A DNA stretch of 39,889 bases from a virus, in IMG/VR virus record IMGVR_UViG_3300022818_000071, positions 1-39,889 of that record. The stretch is one strand, 5' to 3'. This document shows positions 22,694 through 30,651 of this stretch, one piece after another; the first letter of the stretch is position 1; each line of letters opens with the position of its first letter. Made by a program: the position numbers and the translations under genes. Under the pieces are notes generated by a model. It saw only the letters and a list, made by a program, of their open reading frames with translations, was not told the origin of the DNA and ran no database searches.

Positions 22694-23065
22694 TTGAAAT
22701 TATCCACTATAAAGCACCGCACCAATAAGGCTATAAAGAAGAAACTTGATATCCTATGGTCGTTAATAGTCAAGAAGCGTGCCGGCGGAGTTTGTGAGGT
22801 TTGTGGTAAATCAACGAATCTTAACAGTCATCATATAGTGGGACGTAGAGTATCAGCTTTAAGATGGGATGTTAGAAATGGATGTAGCCTTTGCGTGTTA
22901 TGCCATAGATTTTCAAATAATTCCGCACATAATAATTCACCGTTATTTGATACTTGGATGAAACGCAATAGACCTGATGACCTTGAGTATGTTTTGGAAC
23001 ATTGTAACGATGTTTTTGATAAAGATTATCAAAGAATTGAAGACGAGTTAAAGGAGCAATCATAA
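22694..23065 (+). CDS. HNH nuclease, NinG/Rap-like context
   Basis: I place the start at TTG 22694, after GGAGGGG, giving 123 aa. The protein has GVCEVCGKSTNLNSHHIVGRR and CSLCVLCHRF, which is a zinc-stabilised HNH core. It lacks the kissing-hairpin leader of the three homing-type HNH genes and lies tightly inside the replication operon. It is therefore more likely a regular phage recombination nuclease (Holliday or structure-specific) than a homing enzyme. Confidence 0.8.
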   Translation: MKLSTIKHRTNKAIKKKLDILWSLIVKKRAGGVCEVCGKSTNLNSHHIVGRRVSALRWDVRNGCSLCVLCHRFSNNSAHNNSPLFDTWMKRNRPDDLEYVLEHCNDVFDKDYQRIEDELKEQS

Positions 23066-23202
23066 CCATAGCCGAAACAATTAAGGATTTGATTGAAAGA
23101 GAGCGAGTGGATATAGACAGTAATGAGTTTGAATCAATATCAATAACAGTTCAAGACAACAAAGTAACAGGGTATAAAATCCTTAAATCTAAAAAAGTTT
23201 AA
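23062..23202 (+). CDS. 46-aa protein with apparent ATA start
   Basis: AAGGAG (23051-23056) lies 5 nt before ATA 23062, which overlaps the HNH stop as ATAA, mimicking the ATGA junctions common here. From that start the product is MTIAETIKDLIERERV ... VTGYKILKSKKV, a natural-looking small protein. ATA starts are rare. A single G-to-A change from ATG or a sequencing variant would explain it. The later GTG (23108) has a poor ribosome site. Confidence 0.55.
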   Translation: MTIAETIKDLIERERVDIDSNEFESISITVQDNKVTGYKILKSKKV

Positions 23203-23230
23203 TTTAAAGTAAGCCTGACGTAGAAAACGA

Positions 23231-23281
23231 GGGATTACAAATTGGCACTTAATCAAGTGTCAGTCTGTAGTCCCTTTTTTT
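23231..23281 (+). terminator. Large branched intrinsic terminator ending the early operon
   Basis: Outer stem GGGATTACA/TGTAGTCCC (23231-23239, 23266-23274, one G-U) encloses an inner stem TGGCACTT/AAGTGTCA (23243-23250, 23255-23262) with loop AATC. Seven T follow. It is the strongest terminator in the genome. Confidence 0.9.
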
Positions 23282-23307
23282 ATTGCCAAAAACTAAAAGG
23301 AGGAATC

Positions 23308-23631
23308 ATGGATTATTACGAAATCACTAAGGCTATAAGAATGAAGTTAGAATACGTACACGCTGCGGCTGGCGAGAAAGATGCAGATAATATTTCTTTT
23401 GATATCCCAGATATTTATAAATCTAATTTTGAGGATATTATTTGTGATTATGTTGACGCTCTTGCGGAAGTAATGCGAGTTAAAAATGCAAACAAAAGGG
23501 CAATATTAATTATGGATGCTTTAGGGTATAACCAAGAGGCAATGGCTGATACATTGCACATAAAACATCAAAACGTTAGTAAAAATATAGCATGGCTAAA
23601 AAGATTTTTTAGTAAAGTGGGTGCGGAATAG
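23308..23631 (+). CDS. Sigma-70 region 4-like / ArpU-type late transcription regulator
   Basis: Start ATG 23308 follows AAAAGGAGG; 107 aa. The C-terminal half is a sigma-region-4-like HTH (AILIMDALGYNQEAMADTL, then IKHQNVSKNIAWLKRFF). Such proteins just upstream of terminase genes switch on late transcription in Bacillota phages. It is isolated by the big terminator upstream, so it likely has its own control or depends on read-through. Confidence 0.75.
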   Translation: MDYYEITKAIRMKLEYVHAAAGEKDADNISFDIPDIYKSNFEDIICDYVDALAEVMRVKNANKRAILIMDALGYNQEAMADTLHIKHQNVSKNIAWLKRFFSKVGAE

Positions 23632-23722
23632 CGTGTCAAGTCGCTATACTTAAAGTATAAGTAAAAAAATAAAACTTAGAAATATTGTCCAGAGAAGTTA
23701 TATAAAATCTGGAAGGCGGGCG

Positions 23723-23944
23723 GTGGGGCATGGAACTAAGGGATTATTAACTATGGAGACATTATTGAAATATAACGAAGTAGACTTAGGCATTTACAGC
23801 CACGATGATATTAAGAAGGCTGACAAGTATAGACCAGTTTATAAACGACTGTCCGGCAAATCTCTTGAAGGCTTGGCAAAAGCATACAATGGGCTGGGTA
23901 TGAAATTTAAAGACGTATCGGATGAGATTACGAAATGGAAATAA
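23723..23944 (+). CDS. Small protein before the terminase genes, unknown
   Basis: The frame starts at GTG 23723 (after GGAAGG) or at ATG 23753; I prefer neither strongly. From ATG it gives 63 aa with a central SHDDIKKADKYRPVYKRL and a C-terminal helix GMKFKDVSDEITKWK. The end overlaps the next start. No family is recognised. Confidence 0.5.
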   Translation: MGHGTKGLLTMETLLKYNEVDLGIYSHDDIKKADKYRPVYKRLSGKSLEGLAKAYNGLGMKFKDVSDEITKWK

Positions 23945-24114
23945 CATTTACAGCTTCACTCCCGCCGATTCAGAGTGCAATAAATCTGGATGGCAACGGT
24001 GATGGGGCGAGAATAAAATTAGATATACCGAGAAGTGATATCAAGGCAATATTAGAATTACAACAGATGACGGGTAAAAGTTTTAAGGTGGTAATAACGG
24101 ATGAGCGATACTGA
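23935..24114 (+). CDS. 59-aa conserved phage protein
   Basis: ATG 23935 overlaps the previous stop. The sequence METTFTASLPPIQSAI-like start (here MEITFTASLPP) and GDGARIKLDIPRSD is a short beta protein that I recognise as common in Bacillota prophages, usually next to terminase genes. The function is unknown. The end overlaps the small terminase start. Confidence 0.62.
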   Translation: MEITFTASLPPIQSAINLDGNGDGARIKLDIPRSDIKAILELQQMTGKSFKVVITDERY

Positions 24115-24415
24115 TAATACAGATAAAAAAACAGATAAGGACTATTTATTTAAGCCAGGTGAAAGTGGCAATCCTAATGGCAGGCCTAAGGGGCAGAAAA
24201 ACTATTTAACCTTAATGGAAGAAGCTTTAGAAAAACGAGCAATCCAAGAAAAGGTTTCTTACTATGATAAATTAGCTGAATGGTGTTTTAGATATCCTCA
24301 AACAGCAACTGCAATATTAAAGAAGTTTATACCTGATAAACAACAGACTGAAATAACAGCGCCTGAACCAATAGAAATAAAGATAGTATACGATGACAAT
24401 ACAGAAGGAAGTTAA
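24101..24415 (+). CDS. Small terminase-type protein (DUF5681-like)
   Basis: The 104-aa protein carries FKPGESGNPNGRPKG at residues 17-31, the DUF5681 signature, then a helical region (LTLMEEALEKRAIQEKVSYY) and an acidic tail. It sits directly before the large terminase, with its end overlapping by 23 nt. By position it is the DNA-recognition subunit (TerS) that binds pac or cos sites. DUF5681 proteins are often annotated so without proof. Confidence 0.68.
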   Translation: MSDTDNTDKKTDKDYLFKPGESGNPNGRPKGQKNYLTLMEEALEKRAIQEKVSYYDKLAEWCFRYPQTATAILKKFIPDKQQTEITAPEPIEIKIVYDDNTEGS

Positions 24416-25592
24416 TGCTACAGCAGTTTACAGATGGCTCAAAAATACTACTGCAAGAACAAATATTCTTAGAGGCGGCAGCCGAAGTTCAAAAACATAT
24501 TCTTTAGCACAACACATTATTTTCAATAAGCTACTTTCATGCGATAACAGGGTAATAATTATTGCTATGAAAACCCTGCCGGCATTAAAGAAAACAGCGC
24601 TGAAATTGTTTACCGATTTGTTGGACGAATATATTGGCGCAAGTAATTATAAATTTAATAAGACTGATAAGGAACTCCGATATAAGAATAATTTAGTTTA
24701 TTTCATGGGATTAGATGAACCGCACAAAGCGGCAAGTTTAGATTACAACGATCTATGGCTTGAAGAAGCGACTGACTTTAGTTATGAAGACTTTAAACAG
24801 TTTAATATGAGGTCGAGCCGTAAGGGTGGCAACAATCAATTATTTTTAAGTTTTAATCCTGTTAGTGCGCTTCATTGGATAAAGACTGAAATTGTAGATA
24901 AAAATAAACCAAATGTAGCCGAGCATATCTCAACATATAAAGATAATATCAAGAATTTACCTCCCGAAATTATTGCAGAAATAGAAGACTTAATCAATCA
25001 GGATGATAACTTCTATAAAATTTATGCTTTAGGCGAATGGGGTGTTCTTGAAAATATCATCTATGGCAAATGGAAAACTTTTGATGAGTTACCGGAAAAG
25101 ATTGATGATATTAGTATAGGCGTTGACTGGGGATTTAACTCCCCGAGTTCTATTTTAAAGTGTTATTGGATAGACGGTAAAGTGATATGGGAAGAATTAT
25201 TTTATGCCGGCGGATTAACACAGTCTGAACTTGTTGATAAGGCTCTTAAATTAATACCGGAGGATCAGCGTAAACTTTCAATGTTCTGTGATAGTGCTGA
25301 ACCTGCCTTAATACAAGAATTTTATAATGCTGGTTTTAATGTACATAAAGCTAAGAAAGATGTAAATGACGGTATCGATTATTGCAAGACACATTTACTC
25401 GGCGCAACAAAAGACAGCATAAATCTAATTAAAGAATTAAATTCTTATTCATGGAAGAAGGATAAGAACGACAACGTTATTGATGAGCCAGTTAAATTTA
25501 TGGATCACTTAATGGATGCCGGAAGATACGCAACTTATTCAATGAATTATAACAATAGAGTAAACCAAGACTTTGACTTTTCACTAAGATAA
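24393..25592 (+). CDS. terL: Terminase large subunit
   Basis: The 399-aa packaging motor has the ATPase with Walker A RGGSRSSKT (residues 27-35), Walker B LWLEEATDF (about 117-125) and the C-motif FNP region. The nuclease domain begins with GVDWGF and has CDSAEPALI and a late DHLMDAGRYA, the three acidic blocks. It resembles PBSX/SPP1-type terminases. The permuted ends fit headful (pac) packaging. Confidence 0.96.
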   Translation: MTIQKEVNATAVYRWLKNTTARTNILRGGSRSSKTYSLAQHIIFNKLLSCDNRVIIIAMKTLPALKKTALKLFTDLLDEYIGASNYKFNKTDKELRYKNNLVYFMGLDEPHKAASLDYNDLWLEEATDFSYEDFKQFNMRSSRKGGNNQLFLSFNPVSALHWIKTEIVDKNKPNVAEHISTYKDNIKNLPPEIIAEIEDLINQDDNFYKIYALGEWGVLENIIYGKWKTFDELPEKIDDISIGVDWGFNSPSSILKCYWIDGKVIWEELFYAGGLTQSELVDKALKLIPEDQRKLSMFCDSAEPALIQEFYNAGFNVHKAKKDVNDGIDYCKTHLLGATKDSINLIKELNSYSWKKDKNDNVIDEPVKFMDHLMDAGRYATYSMNYNNRVNQDFDFSLR

Positions 25593-25614
25593 ATTTATAT
25601 AGATAAGGAATAGA

Positions 25615-27129
25615 ATGTACGATCTAAACAATATTGTTAAGCTGGCTAAAATAACAGAACCGACAATTTTTTCAGATAATGAACTTGAAAAAATCAATGG
25701 ACTCATCAAGTTTCAAGATTACTATGAGAATCGCTGCTTTAAATATATTACCGAAGTTTACCCCGAATATAGACATGGTGGGAGCGAGGGCAAGGATTAC
25801 AGACCAGCTAACATTCCCCTTAACTATGGCAAGTTTATAATTGATAAGTTAGCAGCATGGCAATTTGAAATCGGCATTGACTTTAACTGTGAATCTGAAA
25901 TTAGCCAGAATAGAGCAGACGAGATTGAAAAGGATTTATATGATATTCATAAGAAAAATTTAATGGATATTAAACTTCTTCAATCTGCAACCGAATCCAA
26001 TATAGCCGGCAGTGTTACATTTAAATTAAAGTATGAAGAGGATGAGAAGTATCCACGTATTTTAATTAGAAACAGAATTGAAACATTTGCCATCACTGAA
26101 TTTGATGATTATGAGAAACTTGTTAAAGTTCATTTTATAGCGTTTCAAGATGAAAAAACTATATGGAAACAGACTTATGAATTAGTTAAAAATGAGGTAA
26201 CTAAGAAGAATGTATGTTTTATATCCGAAGAATTATTTGATACGAAAGATATTAAGACTCCTTCAAAGGTTATTCATGAAAGGCAGCCATTAGGATTTAA
26301 CGGTAAATGGTTAGACTTCTTACCGGTGTACATTATTCCTAACATGGCGCAACTTGGCATGATTGATGGCATATCTGAACTAAGGGATTTAATCCCTGTA
26401 ATTGATGAAATATGCAAAAAGTATTCCGATTTATCAGATTCATTAAGGTTTGATATGTTTGCTATAACAGTATTCCTTAATGCTAAGATTCCAGAGGGGC
26501 CAGATGGTAAGAAACGTCTTAAGGGGAAAGCAGGCGCAATCTGGTCTTTAATAAGTGATGGCCCATTTGAAACAGTTAAACCTGAGGTATTCAAACTTCA
26601 AGGCACTTCTAATATTTTACCAACAGTTCAATATCATATCGATAGTTTAATGGCTGCATTATTTGAGTTGGCTGAATGTGTTAATATCACACCGGCTACA
26701 GTTCAGGGCTTACCTGCATTGTCAGGCATAGCATTAAAACTATTGTTTGCTTCAATTATATCTAAAACTAATCGTAAGAATACTGTATGGGAAAACAAAC
26801 TTGCAGAAATCTATATGGGAACTCTTAAACTTAAGCAAATATATGAGGGTTATGATATACCGGAAGATTTAAACATTGAGATTATAACACATGTTCCAGT
26901 TCCTGCAAACGAATTAGAAGCAGTACAAATAGCAACAGAAAAAATTGCCGCTGGTCTTAGTGCAGTAGAAACTGAAATGAACGCTTTAGGTGTACAAGAT
27001 ACTCAAGCTGAAATGGCTAAAATATTAGCAGAGAAATTACAGTACGATAAAGTAATGAATGTAGACCAAATAAACAACCAAACTAATAATAATCCAGTAG
27101 ATAATACACAAACAAATCAAGGTAATTAA
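25615..27129 (+). CDS. Portal protein (SPP1 gp6-like)
   Basis: The 504-aa protein follows terminase by 22 nt. Its N-terminal region (FQDYYENRCFKYITEVYP, RPANIPLNYGKFIIDKLAAW) and central LFELAECVNITPATVQGLPALSG are the portal family signature in Gram-positive phages. A glutamine/asparagine-rich tail ends it. The portal ring is the DNA entry vertex. The HNH cassette lies after it, before the MuF gene. Confidence 0.92.
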   Translation: MYDLNNIVKLAKITEPTIFSDNELEKINGLIKFQDYYENRCFKYITEVYPEYRHGGSEGKDYRPANIPLNYGKFIIDKLAAWQFEIGIDFNCESEISQNRADEIEKDLYDIHKKNLMDIKLLQSATESNIAGSVTFKLKYEEDEKYPRILIRNRIETFAITEFDDYEKLVKVHFIAFQDEKTIWKQTYELVKNEVTKKNVCFISEELFDTKDIKTPSKVIHERQPLGFNGKWLDFLPVYIIPNMAQLGMIDGISELRDLIPVIDEICKKYSDLSDSLRFDMFAITVFLNAKIPEGPDGKKRLKGKAGAIWSLISDGPFETVKPEVFKLQGTSNILPTVQYHIDSLMAALFELAECVNITPATVQGLPALSGIALKLLFASIISKTNRKNTVWENKLAEIYMGTLKLKQIYEGYDIPEDLNIEIITHVPVPANELEAVQIATEKIAAGLSAVETEMNALGVQDTQAEMAKILAEKLQYDKVMNVDQINNQTNNNPVDNTQTNQGN

Positions 27130-27130
27130 G

Positions 27131-27201
27131 TAGTTTTTGTGGTATAATAAATATATAATAAAACATGGGGAGAGCCGATTCTCTCCCCACCTAATCGGAG
27201 G
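27131..27201 (+). promoter_or_regulatory. HNH leader copy 3: extended -10 promoter plus kissing-hairpin RNA
   Basis: Extended -10 TGG-TATAAT (TATAAT at 27143-27148). Hairpin 1: GGGGAGAG (27167-27174) with CTCTCCCC (27181-27188), loop CCGATT. Hairpin 2: ACCT (27189-27192) with AGGT (27199-27202), loop AATCGG (27193-27198), the exact complement of loop 1. The AGG of the Shine-Dalgarno site is inside stem 2. This is the cleanest copy. Confidence 0.88.
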
Positions 27202-27206
27202 TTAAA

Positions 27207-27737
27207 ATGATATTAGAAGTTTTAGAAGCAAAGACAAAAAGAAGTGGCAATAGGGCAAAGTGTAATTGTGATTTTTGTAAAACAGAATTTATAACAACCT
27301 ATTTTAAAGCTACATATCATAAACATCTTTTTTGTTCAAGAAATTGTTTTATTGAATATAAAAAAATAACATCATTAGGCGAGAACAATAATTTTTATGG
27401 CAAAAAGCATAAACAAAAAAGTATTGATAAATTTTTAGATTCAATTGGTGATAGTAGAAAAGGCAGTGGAAATTCAGGCTGGAATGGTGGTAGAGCAAAA
27501 ACTGATAGTGGTTATGTTTTAATTTTTATGCCTGAACATCCTTTTAAATGTAGAGGAAAATATATTAGAGAACATAGGCTTGTGATGGAGAAGTTTTTAG
27601 GACGTTATTTATTACCCAAAGAGCAAGTTCATCATATAAATGGTAACAGACAAGACAACAGAATAGAAAATCTTATGTTGTTTGCAAGTAATTCAGCACA
27701 TAAAAAATATGAGTCAAGCTTAAAGGTAGCAGTTTAA
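27207..27737 (+). CDS. HNH homing endonuclease
   Basis: The 176-aa protein starts at ATG 27207 after CGGAGG. The N-terminal 70 residues have a Cys-zinc module (CNCDFCKTEF, HLFCSRNCF). The C-terminus is HNH_3-like: YVLIFMPEHPF, YIREHRLVMEKFLGRYL, EQVHHINGNRQDNRIENLML. It lies between the portal and MuF genes, a common insertion place for homing nucleases. A motif between the domains (SGWNGGRAKTDSG) is shared with other phage HNH proteins. Confidence 0.92.
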   Translation: MILEVLEAKTKRSGNRAKCNCDFCKTEFITTYFKATYHKHLFCSRNCFIEYKKITSLGENNNFYGKKHKQKSIDKFLDSIGDSRKGSGNSGWNGGRAKTDSGYVLIFMPEHPFKCRGKYIREHRLVMEKFLGRYLLPKEQVHHINGNRQDNRIENLMLFASNSAHKKYESSLKVAV

Positions 27738-27738
27738 A

Positions 27739-28686
27739 ATGTCAAACGAGTATCTAGCACATTATAAAAAACAACAATCAGACTATATCAAACTTGCGGA
27801 TTTTCAGGATAAAGAATTGGCAACATTATATGATTCTGCTGCTGATGATATAGGTGCAAGAGCTGAATTTATAATAAGAAATAATGACTTATCTTATTCA
27901 CAAGCGAAAAAACAGATAGAACCTTTAGTCAAAAAAGTTGATATATTATCAGCCGACTATAAAAATTTAATTTATGATAGTTTAGACAAGGTAGCCGCAG
28001 TAGGTATTGAACCAGCTGCTTTAATAATGGGGCTGTATCAATCAAGTTTAGCAAAACAAGGTATTAAGATTGGCCTTGATAAAACATTAAAGGATATACC
28101 GCAAGCAGCAGTCAAAGCAACCTTTAATAAAATATGGCCGGATGGACTAAAACTAAGTGATAATTTATGGCTTACGGATAGAAGGTCGCGACAGGAAATT
28201 GAACGAATAATAATGCAGAATATCGCCAGTGGAGGTAGTGCAAGCAACAAGGCGACCATATCTGCTTTAGATAATTTGCTTAGGCCTGATTATAAGAAAG
28301 CAAAATTAACGTCTTTACACGGTAGAAAAGTTTCTTATGAATCCAGCAGATTGTTAAGAACTACAATGAGCGAAGCTTTTAATGAATCCAGTAGATTAAG
28401 TGCTAATGCAAATCCTGGGGTGAGTGGGCAAACATGGTTAGTTAATCCAGGTGCTTGTCCGGAAATATGCATTCCGAATAGTGGCGCAAATGTTAAAGAT
28501 GTTGGATATCCTCCTGGACACCCGAATTGCATGTGTTCTACCCTTGATATAGTGATGTCAATAGAAAAGTTTACCGATAAATGGATAGATTTCATGGATA
28601 ATCCTGAAAAGTATCCTGATTTACAAGACTGGATGATGAATGTTTATAGACCAGTAACACAAGGCAAAAATTGGACTATGATGTAA
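27739..28686 (+). CDS. Minor head protein, MuF/SPP1 gp7-like
   Basis: The 315-aa protein ends with the MuF core: RTTMSEAFNESSRL, WLVNPGACPEIC, YPPGHPNCMCS. The Cys and His residues are characteristic. The N-terminal 200 residues are helical. MuF proteins bind the portal and enter the prohead. No toxin domain is fused. The start is 1 nt after the HNH stop. Confidence 0.9.
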   Translation: MSNEYLAHYKKQQSDYIKLADFQDKELATLYDSAADDIGARAEFIIRNNDLSYSQAKKQIEPLVKKVDILSADYKNLIYDSLDKVAAVGIEPAALIMGLYQSSLAKQGIKIGLDKTLKDIPQAAVKATFNKIWPDGLKLSDNLWLTDRRSRQEIERIIMQNIASGGSASNKATISALDNLLRPDYKKAKLTSLHGRKVSYESSRLLRTTMSEAFNESSRLSANANPGVSGQTWLVNPGACPEICIPNSGANVKDVGYPPGHPNCMCSTLDIVMSIEKFTDKWIDFMDNPEKYPDLQDWMMNVYRPVTQGKNWTMM

Positions 28687-28724
28687 TATAATTTTATTAA
28701 ACAATTTTTTATAAATCAATAATT

Positions 28725-28751
28725 AGCACTCTCTGATGAGGGTGCTTTTTT
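28725..28751 (+). terminator. Intrinsic terminator between MuF and scaffold genes
   Basis: AGCACTCTC pairs with GAGGGTGCT (one G-U) around TGAT and is followed by T6. The T-run merges into ATTGGGG. It may lower scaffold and capsid read-through from upstream or mark a processed end. Confidence 0.82.
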
Positions 28752-28774
28752 ATTGGGGAATCAAGGAGTCAAAG

Positions 28775-29311
28775 ATGGCTGATGCCAACGAAACTGTTGC
28801 TGATGCAACAAAACCCGTAACTGATGTTACAAATCAAGAAGGCCAAAAAGTTTATACAGAGGAATATGTAAACACTGTTAAGGCCTCCGATATCGCAAGA
28901 GGAAAACAAATAAAGGAATTAGAAACTAAGCTCAAAAAGTTTGAGGATGAGAAGCTAACAGATTCAGAAAAGAAAGAGAAACGAATAGCTGAACTGGAAG
29001 CTGAAAAAGCCTCAATTTTAAGCGGTCAAAAAGATAAGGATATTGATAACTTAATCCTCAAAAAGTCAAACGGTAAAAACGTTATAGATATTGACGCTCT
29101 TATGATGTTTGCAAAGAAGGAACTTGCAAGCGTTGAGGTCGTTGATGACAAAGCTGTTGAGGGTGTTATCGATAAAATTCTTAAAGAGAAAGCTTATCTT
29201 GTTTCTACTTCCAATATTATCCCAGGCGATGGCAACTTTAGAAAGAATGATAACGAAATCGCAAAAGACCCTGATAAATTAATGGGTGATTTTTTGCACG
29301 ATAACTATTAG
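28775..29311 (+). CDS. Scaffolding protein (GP20/DUF4355-like)
   Basis: I use ATG 28775, after AAGGAG, which gives 178 aa. It is charged and coiled-coil (residues 35-85: GKQIKELETKLKKFEDEK, KRIAELEAEKAS), with an acidic end. Position before the capsid gene and composition fit phage scaffolds. No protease motif is present. Confidence 0.85.
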   Translation: MADANETVADATKPVTDVTNQEGQKVYTEEYVNTVKASDIARGKQIKELETKLKKFEDEKLTDSEKKEKRIAELEAEKASILSGQKDKDIDNLILKKSNGKNVIDIDALMMFAKKELASVEVVDDKAVEGVIDKILKEKAYLVSTSNIIPGDGNFRKNDNEIAKDPDKLMGDFLHDNY

Positions 29312-29326
29312 AAGGAGTAGAACGAA

Positions 29327-30217
29327 ATGGCAAGACCAGATATCAAATCAAGTTTGTCAGATGCTGCTGGTGGGTTTTTAGTACCAGAGCCTTTAGCAAA
29401 CTCAATATTTATGAACATAGCCAATCAATCGGCTGTAATTCCATTTTTGCAGCCTATACCTATGACAAGCGCAACATTAAAAATGAATGCTCTTGATGAT
29501 GACGTTGTTATGACATGGGTTGACGGCGAGGGTGGAGCAAAGACAGTAAGCAACGAATCACATAAGCAGATTACTTTAACAGCTTATGAGCTTGCTGTAA
29601 TTGTACTTGTAACAGATACGTTACTTGAAGATGCCAATATCGCAATGGATTCCTTAATAAGACAGGAAATCGAAACTGCATTAACACAGGCACTGGAACA
29701 GTCTTATTTAGGTTACTTTGCTGCAACTCCATTTGCACAAACAATTTCAGGCAGTTGCCCAGTAGCAAACACAATAGCTTACGGTACTTACGCTGATCTT
29801 GTTGCTGATTGCTCACAGGCATTAAACAGGCTTGAAGTAAATGGATTTGACCAGAATATCGGATTTGTAGGCCATCCCGCATTAAAGGCAGCATTTAGGG
29901 ATTTAAGAGACTTAAACGGCCAGCCAATATTCCAGCCTGCTAATGCTAAAGAACCAGGTACTTTATTTGGTTATCCTATAAGGTTCACAAGAAACATGGT
30001 AAATACCGGCTCACCATCTGCACATGAATTGATTGTTGCTGACTGGAAATATATGTTTGAAGGTGTCAGGAATGAATTAAGGCTTAAGAAAACAGATGTT
30101 GGTACAGTAGGGGCTAATAACCTGTTTACTGAAAATAAGACCGCTATTAAGGCTTGGGTAAGACGTGGATTTGCTATTAGAGACGTCAACGCAATTGCTA
30201 AGATAACTGGACTTTAA
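29327..30217 (+). CDS. Major capsid protein, HK97 fold
   Basis: The 296-aa protein has GGFLVPEPLANSIFMNIANQ, PMTSATLKMNALDDDV and the C-terminal ENKTAIKAWVRRGFAIRDV, all typical of HK97-type capsids. There is no N-terminal delta domain; the separate scaffold gene replaces it. Translation starts after AAGGAG. The accessory island begins right after this gene. Confidence 0.94.
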   Translation: MARPDIKSSLSDAAGGFLVPEPLANSIFMNIANQSAVIPFLQPIPMTSATLKMNALDDDVVMTWVDGEGGAKTVSNESHKQITLTAYELAVIVLVTDTLLEDANIAMDSLIRQEIETALTQALEQSYLGYFAATPFAQTISGSCPVANTIAYGTYADLVADCSQALNRLEVNGFDQNIGFVGHPALKAAFRDLRDLNGQPIFQPANAKEPGTLFGYPIRFTRNMVNTGSPSAHELIVADWKYMFEGVRNELRLKKTDVGTVGANNLFTENKTAIKAWVRRGFAIRDVNAIAKITGL

Positions 30218-30245
30218 AATAAGTTAAATCTATAAAGACGTTAAT

Positions 30246-30281
30246 GGAGACAGTGCTGAAAATACAGTAAGTGCTGTCTCC
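30246..30281 (+). terminator. Hairpin terminator after the capsid gene
   Basis: GGAGACAG (30246-30253) pairs with CTGTCTCC (30274-30281), with an internal partial stem, followed by TTATTGTT. The T-run is weak, so read-through into the island is likely. Confidence 0.7.
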
Positions 30282-30300
30282 TTATTGTTAAGGAGATAAT

Positions 30301-30651
30301 TTGAAAGTTATATTAAACAAGGCAACAACATACCAGAATAGAATTTTAGCTTATGGTGATACTGCCGATGTTGAATTAAAAGTTGCTGACAGGTGGATAA
30401 GGCTTGGCTTGGCTCATTTACCGGAAGAAGTTAAAACTGAACCAGTCAAAATACCTGTGAAATCTTTTGATGAGTATATTAAGGGTATTATACCACAAAT
30501 CACTTACGAAGATTTAGACGGCATAGCATCGTATATACCCAAAGAAAAAGTTGTAGATATCGATATCATAGAACCTGTTCCGGTAGATAAATATGTAAGT
30601 TTTGATGAGCATAAAGAAGTCAAGATAATTAAAAAAGCCAATAAAAAATAG
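30301..30651 (+). CDS. Capsid-adjacent protein with short repeated domain, 116 aa
   Basis: A TTG start follows AAGGAG. Residues 1-42 (KVILNKATTYQ ... YGDTADVELKVADRWIRLG) form a short domain that I know as common directly after capsid genes in Bacillota phages; it resembles residues 1-45 of the next protein. The rest is charged and ends KKANKK. It could be a minor capsid or vertex protein. The next gene begins directly after its stop. Confidence 0.6.
   Translation: MKVILNKATTYQNRILAYGDTADVELKVADRWIRLGLAHLPEEVKTEPVKIPVKSFDEYIKGIIPQITYEDLDGIASYIPKEKVVDIDIIEPVPVDKYVSFDEHKEVKIIKKANKK

Noticed and set aside
29571-29894. 107-aa reverse frame in the capsid gene
   Set aside because: Antisense shadow of a strong coding frame.
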